Made by a program: the position numbers and the translations under genes
Source of the DNA: Pseudomonas sp. PB101
Lineage (GTDB): Bacteria > Pseudomonadota > Gammaproteobacteria > Pseudomonadales > Pseudomonadaceae
DNA length: 32,428 nt
NCBI RefSeq assembly: GCF_009764265.1
Contig: NZ_RWIR01000036.1
Span: forward strand, 1 to 32,428
Direction: 5' to 3'
Part shown: piece after piece, positions 25,197 through 32,428 of the stretch
Position numbering within the stretch: position 1 is the first letter of the stretch
Layout of the letters: every line of letters begins with the position of its first letter
Notes under the pieces: generated by a model
The model's database searches: none
Told to the model about the DNA's origin: nothing
What the model saw: the letters and a program-made list of their open reading frames with translations, nothing else

Positions 25197-26392
25197 TGCG
25201 CTGGCAAGATGGTTTGCGGCTGACCAGCTCGGCGCTGACCTGTCGACCCTTGCGCAGCCTGCTGACCCTGCTCGGGATAGCGATCGGGATAGCCGCCGTG
25301 GCGCTGCTCACGGCCATCGGCGAAGGTGTGCGCGGCTATGTGCTGGAGAACTTCTCGCAGTTCGGTACGCGGATCATCACCGTGCGCCCGGGCAAGACCC
25401 AGACCAGCGGCCTCGGCGGTCTGCTCGGCAGCGTACGGCCACTGACCATCAGTGATACCGACGCCCTGCGGCGCTTGCCGCATGTCGAGGCGGCGGTGCC
25501 GATCATTCAGGGCAGCGGGGATATCCAGTTCGGTCAACTGAGCCGGCGCAGCGACATTGTCGGTGGCGGCCATCAGATGGCGCAGGCCTGGCGCATGCAG
25601 CTGAGCCTGGGCGAGTTCCTGCCCGCGGCCCGTGACGGTCGTTCGCCGCCCTATGTGGTGCTCGGCCATCAGTTGCGTGTCGAACTGTTCGGTGCACGCA
25701 ATCCGCTGGGCGAACTGATCCGTGTCGGCGGCGTGCGTTTCCGGGTGATCGGCGTGATGGCGCAGAAGGGCCAGTTGCTCGGCTTCAACCTCGACGATAT
25801 TGCCTACATCCCGGTGGATTGGGCCGAAAGCCTGTTCAACCGCACCGGAGTGGTCAAAGTCCATGTGGTGTTCGGCGCCGGCACCACTTCGCGGACGTTG
25901 AGTCGGCAGATTCGCCAGGTGCTCAGCGAACGGCACGGCGTGGAGGACTTCAGCCTGACCACTCAGGACGACATGCTGCGCAGCTTCAACCGCGTTCTCG
26001 GCACCCTGAGCCTGGCCATCGGTGCCCTGGGGGGCATTTCCCTGTTGGTCGGCGCCGTCGGCATTCTCACCATCATGACCACCACTGTGGGCGAGCGCAC
26101 CGCGGAAATCGGCCTGTTGCGGGCGATCGGTGCCAGTCCGCGGCAGGTGCTCGGGCTGTTTCTCGCCGAAGCGACGCTGCTGTCCCTGGCCGGTGGCCTG
26201 TTGGGTCTGCTGTTGATGGGCCTCCTGCTCGGGCTACTGCACCTGGCCATGCCGAGCCTGCCCCTGGCGCTGCAGCCGCTGTTTTTGCTGCTGGCGCTGC
26301 TGCTGGCGGCGGTGCTCGGCATTCTCGCCGGCCTGGCTCCGGCACTGCGGGCGGCCCGCCTGCATCCGGTGGCGGCGCTGCACAGTGAATAG
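25196..26392 (+). CDS. MacB/FtsX-type exporter permease 2
   Basis: 398 residues with the same layout as permease 1: SLLTLLGIAIGIAAVALLTAIGEG at the N-terminal span, a periplasmic domain with NPLGELIRVGGVRFRVIGVM, and an FtsX block with TVGERTAEIGLLRAIGASPRQVLGLF. The ATG overlaps the stop of permease 1 (TGATG). Last gene of the exporter operon; about 145 bases separate it from the phospholipase D gene, and I see no strong terminator there. Confidence 0.9.
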   Translation: MRWQDGLRLTSSALTCRPLRSLLTLLGIAIGIAAVALLTAIGEGVRGYVLENFSQFGTRIITVRPGKTQTSGLGGLLGSVRPLTISDTDALRRLPHVEAAVPIIQGSGDIQFGQLSRRSDIVGGGHQMAQAWRMQLSLGEFLPAARDGRSPPYVVLGHQLRVELFGARNPLGELIRVGGVRFRVIGVMAQKGQLLGFNLDDIAYIPVDWAESLFNRTGVVKVHVVFGAGTTSRTLSRQIRQVLSERHGVEDFSLTTQDDMLRSFNRVLGTLSLAIGALGGISLLVGAVGILTIMTTTVGERTAEIGLLRAIGASPRQVLGLFLAEATLLSLAGGLLGLLLMGLLLGLLHLAMPSLPLALQPLFLLLALLLAAVLGILAGLAPALRAARLHPVAALHSE

Positions 26393-26538
26393 CGGCCAGT
26401 CGCTACCCTGGAAATTTCGACAGGCTGCCGGAAACGGGCTTTACTGGATTAAGCCGTGCAGATTACCGGGGGCTGCATGTTCTCGGCAGCCAGTATGCCG
26501 AGTTCAACACTACACCCGTCGAGCTTGAGGACCAGCCC

Positions 26539-28086
26539 ATGTCCCGGTTCCTCTGCACCATGTTGCTCGCGCTGCTGCTGGTCGGCTGCGCCACCCCGCG
26601 CTTGCCCCACGAAATCAGCGAGGCGATACCCGCCAGCGAATCGGCTTTCGGGCGCTCGATCCAGGTTCAGGCCGCCGCGCATGAAGGGCGCTCGGGGTTT
26701 CGCTTGCTGCCCAACAGCAGTGAAGCCTTCAAGGCGCGCGCCGAGTTGATCCGCAACGCACAGAAAACCGTCGATCTGCAGTACTACATCGTGCATAACG
26801 GCCTGAGCACCCGGGCGCTGGTGCGTGAATTGCTGCTGGCAGCCGATCGCGGCGTACGGGTCCGCATCTTGCTCGATGACACGGCCAGCGACGGCCAGGA
26901 ACAGGTCATCGCGACCCTGGCGGTGCACAGGAACATCCATATCCGCGTCTTCAACCCTTTGCATCTGGGGCGCAGCACCGTGGTCACCCGGACCATGGGC
27001 CGTCTGCTTGATCTTTCCCAACAACACCGACGCATGCACAACAAACTCTGGCTGGCCGACAACAGTGCAGCGATCGTCGGTGGACGCAACCTGGGGGATG
27101 AATATTTCGACGCCAAGCCCGATCTCAACTTCACCGACATGGACCTGCTGTGCATCGGCCCGGTCGCCGAGCAGTTGGGGCATAGCTTCGATCAGTACTG
27201 GAACAGCGCCTTGAGCCAGTCGATCAGCGACTTCCTGCTGAACAAGCCGACAGCACAGGATTTGCTCGAGAGCCGTCAGCGCCTGGAGCAGTCGCTCGAG
27301 GCCTCACGTATCGAGAACCCGGCGTTGTACAACCATCTCATGACCTACCGGACTCACCCGCAGTTGGCGACCTGGCGCAAGCAACTGATCTGGGCCCATA
27401 ACAAGGCAATGTGGGACGCTCCGAGCAAGGTCCTGGCGGACGGCGAACCGGCACGGGCGTTATTGATGGCCACGCAACTGCGGCCTGAACTCGATGGAGT
27501 CAATAACGAGTTGATCATGATCTCGGCCTATTTCGTCCCGCAAAAGCCGGGCATGGATTATCTGCTGGGGCGTGCCGATGCCGGCGTTGATGTGCGCCTG
27601 CTGACCAACTCACTGGAAGCGACCGATGTGCCGGCGGTGCATGGTGGCTATGCACCGTATCGCAAGGAGCTGCTCGAACATGGCGTGAAACTCTATGAGC
27701 TTCGGCGCCAGCCGGACGACCCCGGTCGTAGCTCTTCGTTTGGCTTGAGTGGTGGCTCGGACTCCAGCCTGCACACCAAGGCCATGATCCTGGACAAACA
27801 GAAAGTGTTCATCGGTTCGTTCAATTTCGACCCGCGTTCAGTGTTCTGGAACACTGAAGTCGGGGTGCTGGTCGACAGTCCCGAACTGGCCGGTTACGTG
27901 CGCCAACTGGCGCTTGAGGGCATGGCGCCGGCGATGAGTTACCAGGCCCGGCTGGAAAACGGCGAGGTCGTCTGGTTCACCGAGGACGACGGTCGCCAGC
28001 ACGTCTTGCGCAAGGAGCCCGGTGGCAAATGGCGCAGCTTCAAGGCCTGGCTCAGTGACAAGATCGGCCTGGAGAAAATGCTCTGA
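26539..28086 (+). CDS. Phospholipase D family lipoprotein (ClsC-like cardiolipin synthase)
   Basis: 515 residues. A lipoprotein signal has the lipobox LVGC with Cys17. Two HKD motifs are intact: His167-Lys169-Asp174 in RMHNKLWLADN, followed by GGRN, and His412-Lys414-Asp419 in LHTKAMILDK, followed by GSFNFDPRS. This two-HKD layout with ATQLRPELDGVNNELIMISAYFVP fits YmdC/ClsC, which makes cardiolipin from phosphatidylethanolamine and phosphatidylglycerol. Lipidation is a difference from the E. coli protein that I note but cannot interpret. E. coli ClsC works with YmdB, which is not seen nearby. GAGGA lies upstream of the ATG. Confidence 0.9.
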   Translation: MSRFLCTMLLALLLVGCATPRLPHEISEAIPASESAFGRSIQVQAAAHEGRSGFRLLPNSSEAFKARAELIRNAQKTVDLQYYIVHNGLSTRALVRELLLAADRGVRVRILLDDTASDGQEQVIATLAVHRNIHIRVFNPLHLGRSTVVTRTMGRLLDLSQQHRRMHNKLWLADNSAAIVGGRNLGDEYFDAKPDLNFTDMDLLCIGPVAEQLGHSFDQYWNSALSQSISDFLLNKPTAQDLLESRQRLEQSLEASRIENPALYNHLMTYRTHPQLATWRKQLIWAHNKAMWDAPSKVLADGEPARALLMATQLRPELDGVNNELIMISAYFVPQKPGMDYLLGRADAGVDVRLLTNSLEATDVPAVHGGYAPYRKELLEHGVKLYELRRQPDDPGRSSSFGLSGGSDSSLHTKAMILDKQKVFIGSFNFDPRSVFWNTEVGVLVDSPELAGYVRQLALEGMAPAMSYQARLENGEVVWFTEDDGRQHVLRKEPGGKWRSFKAWLSDKIGLEKML

Positions 28087-28163
28087 GGGTGACGCGATCA
28101 AGCTGGAAGTCTTCTGAGGTGTTTGCATGCACTTGCATGACTCAGGCTTCTTGCCGTCAGCGG

Positions 28164-28179
28164 AGGGCACTGGTGCCCT
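28164..28179. terminator. Short hairpin between clsC-like gene and lipoprotein gene
   Basis: AGGGCAC and GTGCCCT form a perfect 7-bp stem around TG, followed by TTACTTTT. It could be a weak terminator of the phospholipase gene or a 5' element of the next mRNA. Confidence 0.5.
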
Positions 28180-28197
28180 TACTTTTGAGAGTGATGA

Positions 28198-28803
28198 ATG
28201 AAACAGGGACAGGTTTTGCTGTTGGCTTTGTTGTTTGCGTTTTTGACAGGTTGCACGACTGCACCACCCAAAGATCAAGGCAACCTCTGCAGTATTTACC
28301 TTGAGTATCCCGACTGGTACGAGGAGTCGCTCAAGATGCAGAGTGAATTCGGGACACCACTGCACGTGGCCATGGCGATCATGAAGCAGGAAAGCAGTTT
28401 CGTGGCTGACGCTTTGCCGCCACGTGACTACCTGCTCTGGGTGATCCCCTGGGGGCGAGTCAGCTCCGCGTACGGTTATGCGCAGGCGCAGGATCCGGTG
28501 TGGGGCGAATACAAGGGCGATACCGGCAACGGGGGTTCGCGTGACAGTTTCGACGACGCGATCATGTTTATCGGGTGGTACACCACGGGCACCCAGCGTC
28601 AGCTCGGAATCTCCAAGTGGGATACCTACAATCAGTACCTGGCGTATCACGAGGGGCGTGGGGGCTATAGCCGCAGTTCCTATCGCGCCAAACCGTGGCT
28701 GATGCAGGTTGCCCAGAAAGTGCAGAAGCAGTCGGAGATTTACAACGCCCAACTCAAGCAGTGTCGCCAGGCACTGGAAGATGATCGCGGTGGGTGGTTC
28801 TAG
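28198..28803 (+). CDS. SLT-type transglycosylase-like lipoprotein
   Basis: 201 residues. A lipoprotein signal (MKQGQVLLLALLFAFLTGC) has Cys19. The segment HVAMAIMKQESSF carries the Glu (Glu65) that is catalytic in soluble lytic transglycosylases, and SSAYGYAQAQDPVWGEY is the matching downstream block. LSLT enzymes cleave peptidoglycan to form anhydro-muropeptides; here the domain is short and activity is inferred. GAGAGTG precedes the ATG. It stands alone between the phospholipase and the convergent oxidoreductase gene. Confidence 0.85.
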   Translation: MKQGQVLLLALLFAFLTGCTTAPPKDQGNLCSIYLEYPDWYEESLKMQSEFGTPLHVAMAIMKQESSFVADALPPRDYLLWVIPWGRVSSAYGYAQAQDPVWGEYKGDTGNGGSRDSFDDAIMFIGWYTTGTQRQLGISKWDTYNQYLAYHEGRGGYSRSSYRAKPWLMQVAQKVQKQSEIYNAQLKQCRQALEDDRGGWF

Positions 28804-28898
28804 CGCGCCGGGTCTGCCTGATCTGGCTCCTGCCAATTAAGGCGCCGTAGTTCGATACGCAGAGACCCTGGCTGACGAAGCCTGTTCCCGCCAATGCG

Positions 28899-29741
28899 TT
28901 ACGTCGCACGCTCATTTCCCCAGGTGCCCGTAGCCGCGGTGCGCTGCACGTAGTCGCTGAAGTCGCACGCCGGCCGTCCCAATGCCCGCTGGACGCCATC
29001 GGTCACGGCTGTGTTGCGGCCGTCGAGCACCGTGGTGAAAAGGTACAGCACCAAATCGATCAGCTCCGGGGGAAGGTGTTCCTGTTCCAGTGCCTGTCGA
29101 TAGGCATCCGCGGGCACGGCCACGAACTCGATAGTGCGGTGGGTCGCACGGGCGATCTCGGTCACGGCTTGGGTAAAAGTCAGTGCGCGGGGGCCGGTCA
29201 ACTCATAGAGCTGGCGGGTGTGGCCGGGATGGGTCAGGGCCGCGACGGCACACTCGGCGATGTCCTCTGCATCGACAAAGGGCTCGGCGACATCGCCGAC
29301 GGGGAGTGCGAGTTCGCCTTGCACGATGGGCTCGAGAAAGTGCGCCTCGCTGAAGTTCTGGCAAAACCAGCTGGCCCGCAGAATCGTCCAGTCGATCCCG
29401 CTGTCCTGTACTACTTGCTCAGCCTGCTGCGCTTCGATTTCGCCGCGACCGGATAACAGCACCAGTTTGCGGACTCCGTTTTTCACCGCCAGGTCGGTGA
29501 ACGCCTGGATGCTTTCAAGGGCGCCGGGCACGGCGAGATCGGGCTGGAAGGAAATGTAGACCGCATGTACATCCTGCATGACGGCATCCCAGGTTGATCG
29601 ATCCTGCCAGTCGAAGGGGGGATTCGCATCGCGGGAACCGTGGCGAACGGGCAGGCCGGCCGCTTCCAGTCGTTGGGTGATTCGCCGTCCGGTCTTGCCG
29701 GTGGCGCCGAGGACCAGTGTGATTGGTTGAGCGGTTTGCAT
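28899..29741 (-). CDS. NmrA-like NAD(P)-binding oxidoreductase
   Basis: About 280 residues of the atypical short-chain dehydrogenase group. The N-terminal Rossmann motif is LVLGATGKTGRRI. The body has LVLLSGRGE...SGIDWTILRASWFCQNF and VDAEDIAECAVAALT, typical of NmrA/QOR2-type NAD(P)H-binding proteins. Such proteins are NADPH sensors or quinone reductases; the substrate is unknown. The chosen ATG at 29741 (MQTAQPI) has GGAG nine bases upstream; other in-frame starts lie up to 15 bases earlier. It is divergent from the tetR gene, and two similar operators lie between them, so TetR probably controls it. Confidence 0.88.
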   Translation of the reverse strand: MQTAQPITLVLGATGKTGRRITQRLEAAGLPVRHGSRDANPPFDWQDRSTWDAVMQDVHAVYISFQPDLAVPGALESIQAFTDLAVKNGVRKLVLLSGRGEIEAQQAEQVVQDSGIDWTILRASWFCQNFSEAHFLEPIVQGELALPVGDVAEPFVDAEDIAECAVAALTHPGHTRQLYELTGPRALTFTQAVTEIARATHRTIEFVAVPADAYRQALEQEHLPPELIDLVLYLFTTVLDGRNTAVTDGVQRALGRPACDFSDYVQRTAATGTWGNERAT

Positions 29742-29764
29742 GGCGTTCATCTCCAACGGTTAAT

Positions 29765-29782
29765 GTGAGTGATGCTCACGTT
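29765..29782. promoter_or_regulatory. TetR operator copy 1 (oxidoreductase side)
   Basis: GTGAGTGATGCTCACGTT contains the inverted repeat GTGAG/CTCAC. It matches the site at 29882-29899 in GTGAGT-N5-TCACGTT. It lies 24 bases upstream of the oxidoreductase start. Confidence 0.65.
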
Positions 29783-29881
29783 TAAAAGATGATAGATCCT
29801 CATGTTTATCCGTCAAGCCATCAGATCGAACGGCCCGACGTGCGGCACCTGTTGTTGGGTATGGGAATTGGCAATGCTAAG

Positions 29882-29899
29882 GTGAGTACATGTCACGTT
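29882..29899. promoter_or_regulatory. TetR operator copy 2 (tetR side)
   Basis: GTGAGTACATGTCACGTT shares GTGAGT-N5-TCACGTT with 29765-29782, in the same orientation. It lies 20 bases before the tetR start, where binding would give autorepression. Confidence 0.65.
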
Positions 29900-29918
29900 A
29901 TCGACCGGGAACTCACTC

Positions 29919-30584
29919 GTGCGCAAAAAGACCCCTGAAGCCTCCGAGCAGCCTGCTGCAGTCGCTGTTCGACGCAATCCCACGCAACAGCGCAGTCGCG
30001 AACGCCAGGAGCGGATTCTGGCCGCGGCGACTCGATTGATTGCGGACAAGGGCAGCGATCAACTGAAGATGAGTGAAATCGCCGAGCGCTCAGAGATCTC
30101 GATCGGTTCCCTTTATCAGTATTTTCCCGACAAGAGTTCCGTCATCCATACCCTGGCCGAACGCTACAACGCCGAGAGCCGTCGTTGCATCACTGAGGCG
30201 ATGGAGGCTGTCGAGGACGCCCAAGGCTTGCAGGCGGCCTATTCGCAGTTGCTCGATCTATATTACGAGATCGTCATGGCGACTCCGGTGATGCGTGACA
30301 TCTGGTCGGCCATGCAGGCCGACAAGCAGTTGTTGCAGTTGGAATTGGGCGAGAGCCGGGTGGCGGGGGTGTTGCTGGCCCGGGCGATGTTTCGCGTGTA
30401 TCCCGACCTCGATGAGCGACAGGTTCAGGAGTCGGCGTTTTTGATCTGGCACCTGGGGGAGGCGACCATGCGCCTGGCAGTCACTTGTGCACCGCAGGAA
30501 GGGCGAGCACTGGTCGAGGCGTTCAAGCGTATGTCCCTGCGCGAGATCATGCAGCCGGTGCGCAAGGACCCCGGTCCGCCGTAA
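29919..30584 (+). CDS. TetR/AcrR family transcriptional regulator
   Basis: 221 residues. The DNA-binding N-terminal domain follows a 25-residue polar tail: RILAAATRLIADKGSDQLKMSEIAERSEISIGSLYQYFPDKSSVI is the standard TetR helix-turn-helix. The C-terminal ligand domain is helical and specific to its group. The start is GTG at 29919 with CGGGA about ten bases upstream. Divergent neighbour of the NmrA-like oxidoreductase; probably represses that gene and itself through the two sites between them. The inducer is unknown. Confidence 0.92.
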   Translation: MRKKTPEASEQPAAVAVRRNPTQQRSRERQERILAAATRLIADKGSDQLKMSEIAERSEISIGSLYQYFPDKSSVIHTLAERYNAESRRCITEAMEAVEDAQGLQAAYSQLLDLYYEIVMATPVMRDIWSAMQADKQLLQLELGESRVAGVLLARAMFRVYPDLDERQVQESAFLIWHLGEATMRLAVTCAPQEGRALVEAFKRMSLREIMQPVRKDPGPP

Positions 30585-30595
30585 AGACCCGGCCG

Positions 30596-31021
30596 CTATC
30601 TGGCGTTCCAGCGACCACCGCCGGTTTCACAATCGATCCTGGCTTGAGCCAGGTGTTCGGTATCGTAGTGGTACGTGATGATTTGGGCGTTGTCGGGGAT
30701 GTTGATCGATTTGCTGTTTTTGTCTTTGCTGATGGATCGTGGGTTGGCCAGGGCTTCTTGCGTCAAGGTGCCAAGGCAAGTGGCCCGATAGTGATCGGCG
30801 CAATGTCCGACATTGTTTTTGCTGGTGCTGAGCATGTCCTTGCTTTCGTTGCTGCAAGACCAGTTGATCGAATCCCCGGGCATGCCCTGGTACTCATAAC
30901 AGGAGTGGGTGTCGATCGCCGGGACCGAGTCGCTCTGGGAGCGGGTGACAACGTCGCAGCCCTGTGCAAATGCCCAGGCCGGGCTCAAGCAGGCAATGAC
31001 GATGAAGGCTTTTGCGTTCAT
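30596..31021 (-). CDS. Secreted hypothetical protein
   Basis: 141 residues. A signal peptide MNAKAFIVIACLSPAWAFA is cleaved before QGCDVV. The mature part has six cysteines (in GCDVV, HSCYEY, WSCSN, GHCADH, ATCLGT and IDCETG), so it is probably a disulfide-bonded periplasmic or secreted protein. No family is recognised. GGAGCGGA lies upstream of the ATG. It converges on tetR with an 11-base gap. Confidence 0.75.
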   Translation of the reverse strand: MNAKAFIVIACLSPAWAFAQGCDVVTRSQSDSVPAIDTHSCYEYQGMPGDSINWSCSNESKDMLSTSKNNVGHCADHYRATCLGTLTQEALANPRSISKDKNSKSINIPDNAQIITYHYDTEHLAQARIDCETGGGRWNAR

Positions 31022-31094
31022 GGTTTTCCGCTCCGTTCGAGCCCTCGCGCAAGACAAGGGCCCATGGATTACGAAAATCTCTTTCAGCCTGATG

Positions 31095-31379
31095 CTAGAC
31101 GAAGGGTTGGCCGGCAAACCCGCGAGGCAGGCGTTGCAAACCGGCCATCGCGGTCAGTCGCTCGGTCCAGGCTGAACGCCAGTTGATGGCGGTATGCACG
31201 GCTTTGGCCTTGCGTGCTGCGCGACGGGTGGCGTTGCGTTCGGCCTTGCGAGCCTCTTTGTAGGCGTCGGTGTTTCGGCAGCTTCTGCATTTCACGCGAT
31301 TGAGTTCGCGGGTCGATACCAGGTTGTTGCCGTTGTGACCGCAGGCCAGGTGCCCGCTGACTTTGTAATGAGTGACCAT
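31095..31379 (-). CDS. Small basic zinc-knuckle-like protein
   Basis: 94 residues. HLACGHNGNNL and VKCRSCRNTDAYKEA supply one Cys-Gly-His group and one CxxC, plausible zinc ligands. A strongly basic, Ala-rich middle (RKAERNATRRAARKAKA) follows and could bind nucleic acid. GGAG stands nine bases upstream of the ATG at 31379. Type of protein common in Pseudomonas; function unknown. Confidence 0.7.
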   Translation of the reverse strand: MVTHYKVSGHLACGHNGNNLVSTRELNRVKCRSCRNTDAYKEARKAERNATRRAARKAKAVHTAINWRSAWTERLTAMAGLQRLPRGFAGQPFV

Positions 31380-31451
31380 TGGAACGTCTCCTCGCGACGT
31401 GTGAGCGGTTGACCCCACGCGAGCGGTGACGTTCGATTGGTTTTGGGCAAC

Positions 31452-31475
31452 AAAAAATCCCGGCACCGGGCCGGG
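31452..31475 (-). terminator. Rho-independent terminator
   Basis: On the minus strand CCCGGC-CCGGT-GCCGGG is followed by ATTTTTTG. It ends the transcript of the gene at 31584-31814. Confidence 0.82.
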
Positions 31476-31583
31476 TCGTGCAAACAGGTGAAAGTCACTC
31501 AGGCAGGAGCGCACACGGAGACGTCGACGTCACCGCTCATGCGGCCGATCAGGCATATCCTCGCACTGCAAGTCCGTGGCGGA

Positions 31584-31814
31584 TCATCTGAACCGGGGTA
31601 GAGGCCGGTCGACAGGTTGCAGAGACGACAGCGTGTGTCGGATCAGCGGTGTGTCCTTCTCGATGTCGTTCAGGCGATCACGAATTCTGAGGGCGGTGGG
31701 GTGTCCGCCTTGATGATCGACCCAGTCGGCGATTTCCTTGCAGGCTGCTGCCAGGCGGGCCTGACGGGAATCCAGCAAGGTGAGCAGGGTGGTGATGGAC
31801 TCTTTTTCGGACAT
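31584..31814 (-). CDS. Small hypothetical helical protein
   Basis: 76 residues from the ATG at 31814, which has a GGAGG site eight bases upstream. The protein is helical and charged (ESITTLLTLLDSRQARLAAA, ALRIRDRLNDIEKD), without signal or membrane segment. No family is recognised. It has its own downstream terminator, so it is probably a single-gene transcript. Confidence 0.7.
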   Translation of the reverse strand: MSEKESITTLLTLLDSRQARLAAACKEIADWVDHQGGHPTALRIRDRLNDIEKDTPLIRHTLSSLQPVDRPLPRFR

Positions 31815-31851
31815 GGGAGACACCTCCGTTCAAGAAACCTGGTTGTGGCAG

Positions 31852-31875
31852 CAAAAAGCCCGCCAGGAGCGAGCT
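31852..31875 (-). terminator. Rho-independent terminator
   Basis: On the minus strand AGCTCGC-TCCTG-GCGGGCT (one wobble pair) is followed by TTTTGC. It lies 70 bases downstream of the gene at 31945-32166. Confidence 0.72.
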
Positions 31876-31944
31876 TTCTGCCGTTGGGGTCGCTGATCCT
31901 TCAGCCTTTCCAGTATAGACCCGTTAAAAAATGCTGGCATCCCG

Positions 31945-32166
31945 TCAACTTTGTCGGGCTGTCACTTGTGATTTGGCGTTCAACTGTTCGCAAACTCGCT
32001 GGGCGTCTTCTTCAGTGTCGAAGCCGTCTCCGATGTACCCTTCGGTGCGGGTATCGGAAATGCGATACCAGACCGCGGCATCCGGTGGCAGGTGGTCACT
32101 TTCACCCTCGCGACGGCCATGGATGATGATCTTGTTGCAACGCTTCACGACGAAAATGTCTTCCAT
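31945..32166 (-). CDS. Small hypothetical protein
   Basis: 73 residues, starting MEDIFVVKRCNKIIIHG with GGAGACGCC directly before the ATG. The pattern of short strands (AAVWYRISDTRTEGYIGDGFDT) then a helix (EEDAQRVCEQLNAK) suggests a small alpha-beta fold. No family is named. One of a run of four minus-strand small genes. Confidence 0.72.
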   Translation of the reverse strand: MEDIFVVKRCNKIIIHGRREGESDHLPPDAAVWYRISDTRTEGYIGDGFDTEEDAQRVCEQLNAKSQVTARQS

Positions 32167-32260
32167 GGCGTCTCCGCAGCGGATTCGTGTTCAGTTCAAC
32201 TATAGAAGTCATTGCTGATCGTGCAAAAAAAAGGCTCCGCAGGCATTCCCGGGAAACACA

Positions 32261-32428
32261 CAATCCCTGTGGGACCGCGTCAATCCCGGGACTCACCGAT
32301 AACGCAATCCCTGTGGGAGCCGGCTTGCCGGCGATGGGCTCGGGTGCGCCGCGTTTTATCCTGGTTACAGGCGTTATCGTTGACGACCATCGCCAGCAAG
32401 CCGGCTCCTACAAGGGACCGCGTACCGG
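32261..32428. repeat. Inverted pair of REP elements
   Basis: A REP core CTGTGGGAGCCGGCTTGCCG at 32311-32330, continuing GCGATGGG, faces its inverse near 32388-32413 (ATCGCCAGCAAGCCGGCTCC). A partial copy of the CCTGTGGGA arm occurs near 32270. Two REPs in opposite orientation form a REPIN-like unit, which is mobilised in trans by RAYT transposases in Pseudomonas. No RAYT gene is in the window. Confidence 0.85.

Noticed and set aside
30485..31186. 233-codon plus-strand ORF over the secreted protein gene
   Set aside because: The minus-strand frame has a signal peptide, conserved cysteines and a ribosome site; the plus frame has none.

Overview
The window reads as a chromosomal segment of a Pseudomonas of the fluorescens group. 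The evidence is a YejABEF peptide importer, a gacA-uvrC-pgsA cluster followed by tRNA-Gly, tRNA-Cys and tRNA-Leu, a gacA that starts with TTG, and Pseudomonas-type REP elements at both ends. The backbone is GC-rich and gene-dense.

Positions 1-10.0 kb. The minus strand carries the peptide ABC importer yejA-yejB-yejE-yejF, whose three junctions are all TGATG overlaps. Next come ppiC, a lipase of the family I.1 type without an obvious signal peptide, a plus-strand protein of three internal repeats, and a DAHP synthase. The DAHP synthase has a long 5' region. It encodes a 42-codon peptide ending in a dense Phe/Tyr/Trp run, then a textbook intrinsic terminator, then a second 50-codon peptide starting with a Tyr-rich run. 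This looks like transcription attenuation of the first step of the shikimate pathway.

Positions 10.2-14.1 kb. A GNAT acetyltransferase, the response regulator gacA, uvrC, pgsA, tRNA-Gly(GCC) and tRNA-Cys(GCA).

Positions 14.05-20.87 kb. A genomic island lies in the 3' end of tRNA-Cys, bounded by a perfect 50-bp direct repeat. It is visibly more AT-rich than the flanks and has no recognisable integrase. TTCCGCAA octamers near both ends could be leftover integrase arm sites. Cargo: a HEPN-like protein, a frameshifted phage-type Dam methylase, a small coiled-coil membrane protein, a stand-alone nucleotidyltransferase, a DUF2971 protein, a small protein overlapping a Rap1a/Tai-like secreted protein, the decayed tail of a second Dam methylase, and a solo ParA-type ATPase with repeated GATGCGA boxes upstream. 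The gene types resemble defence or toxin-antitoxin cargo, but function is not shown.

Positions 20.9-32.4 kb. tRNA-Leu(UAA) with its own promoter, a small zinc-ribbon/DUF2511-like protein, a four-gene MacAB-type exporter (adaptor, ATPase and two different permeases, all overlapping), a phospholipase D-type lipoprotein resembling cardiolipin synthase C, an SLT-type lipoprotein, a divergent NmrA-like oxidoreductase/TetR pair sharing two near-identical operators, and four small conserved-type proteins on the minus strand, before inverted REP elements.
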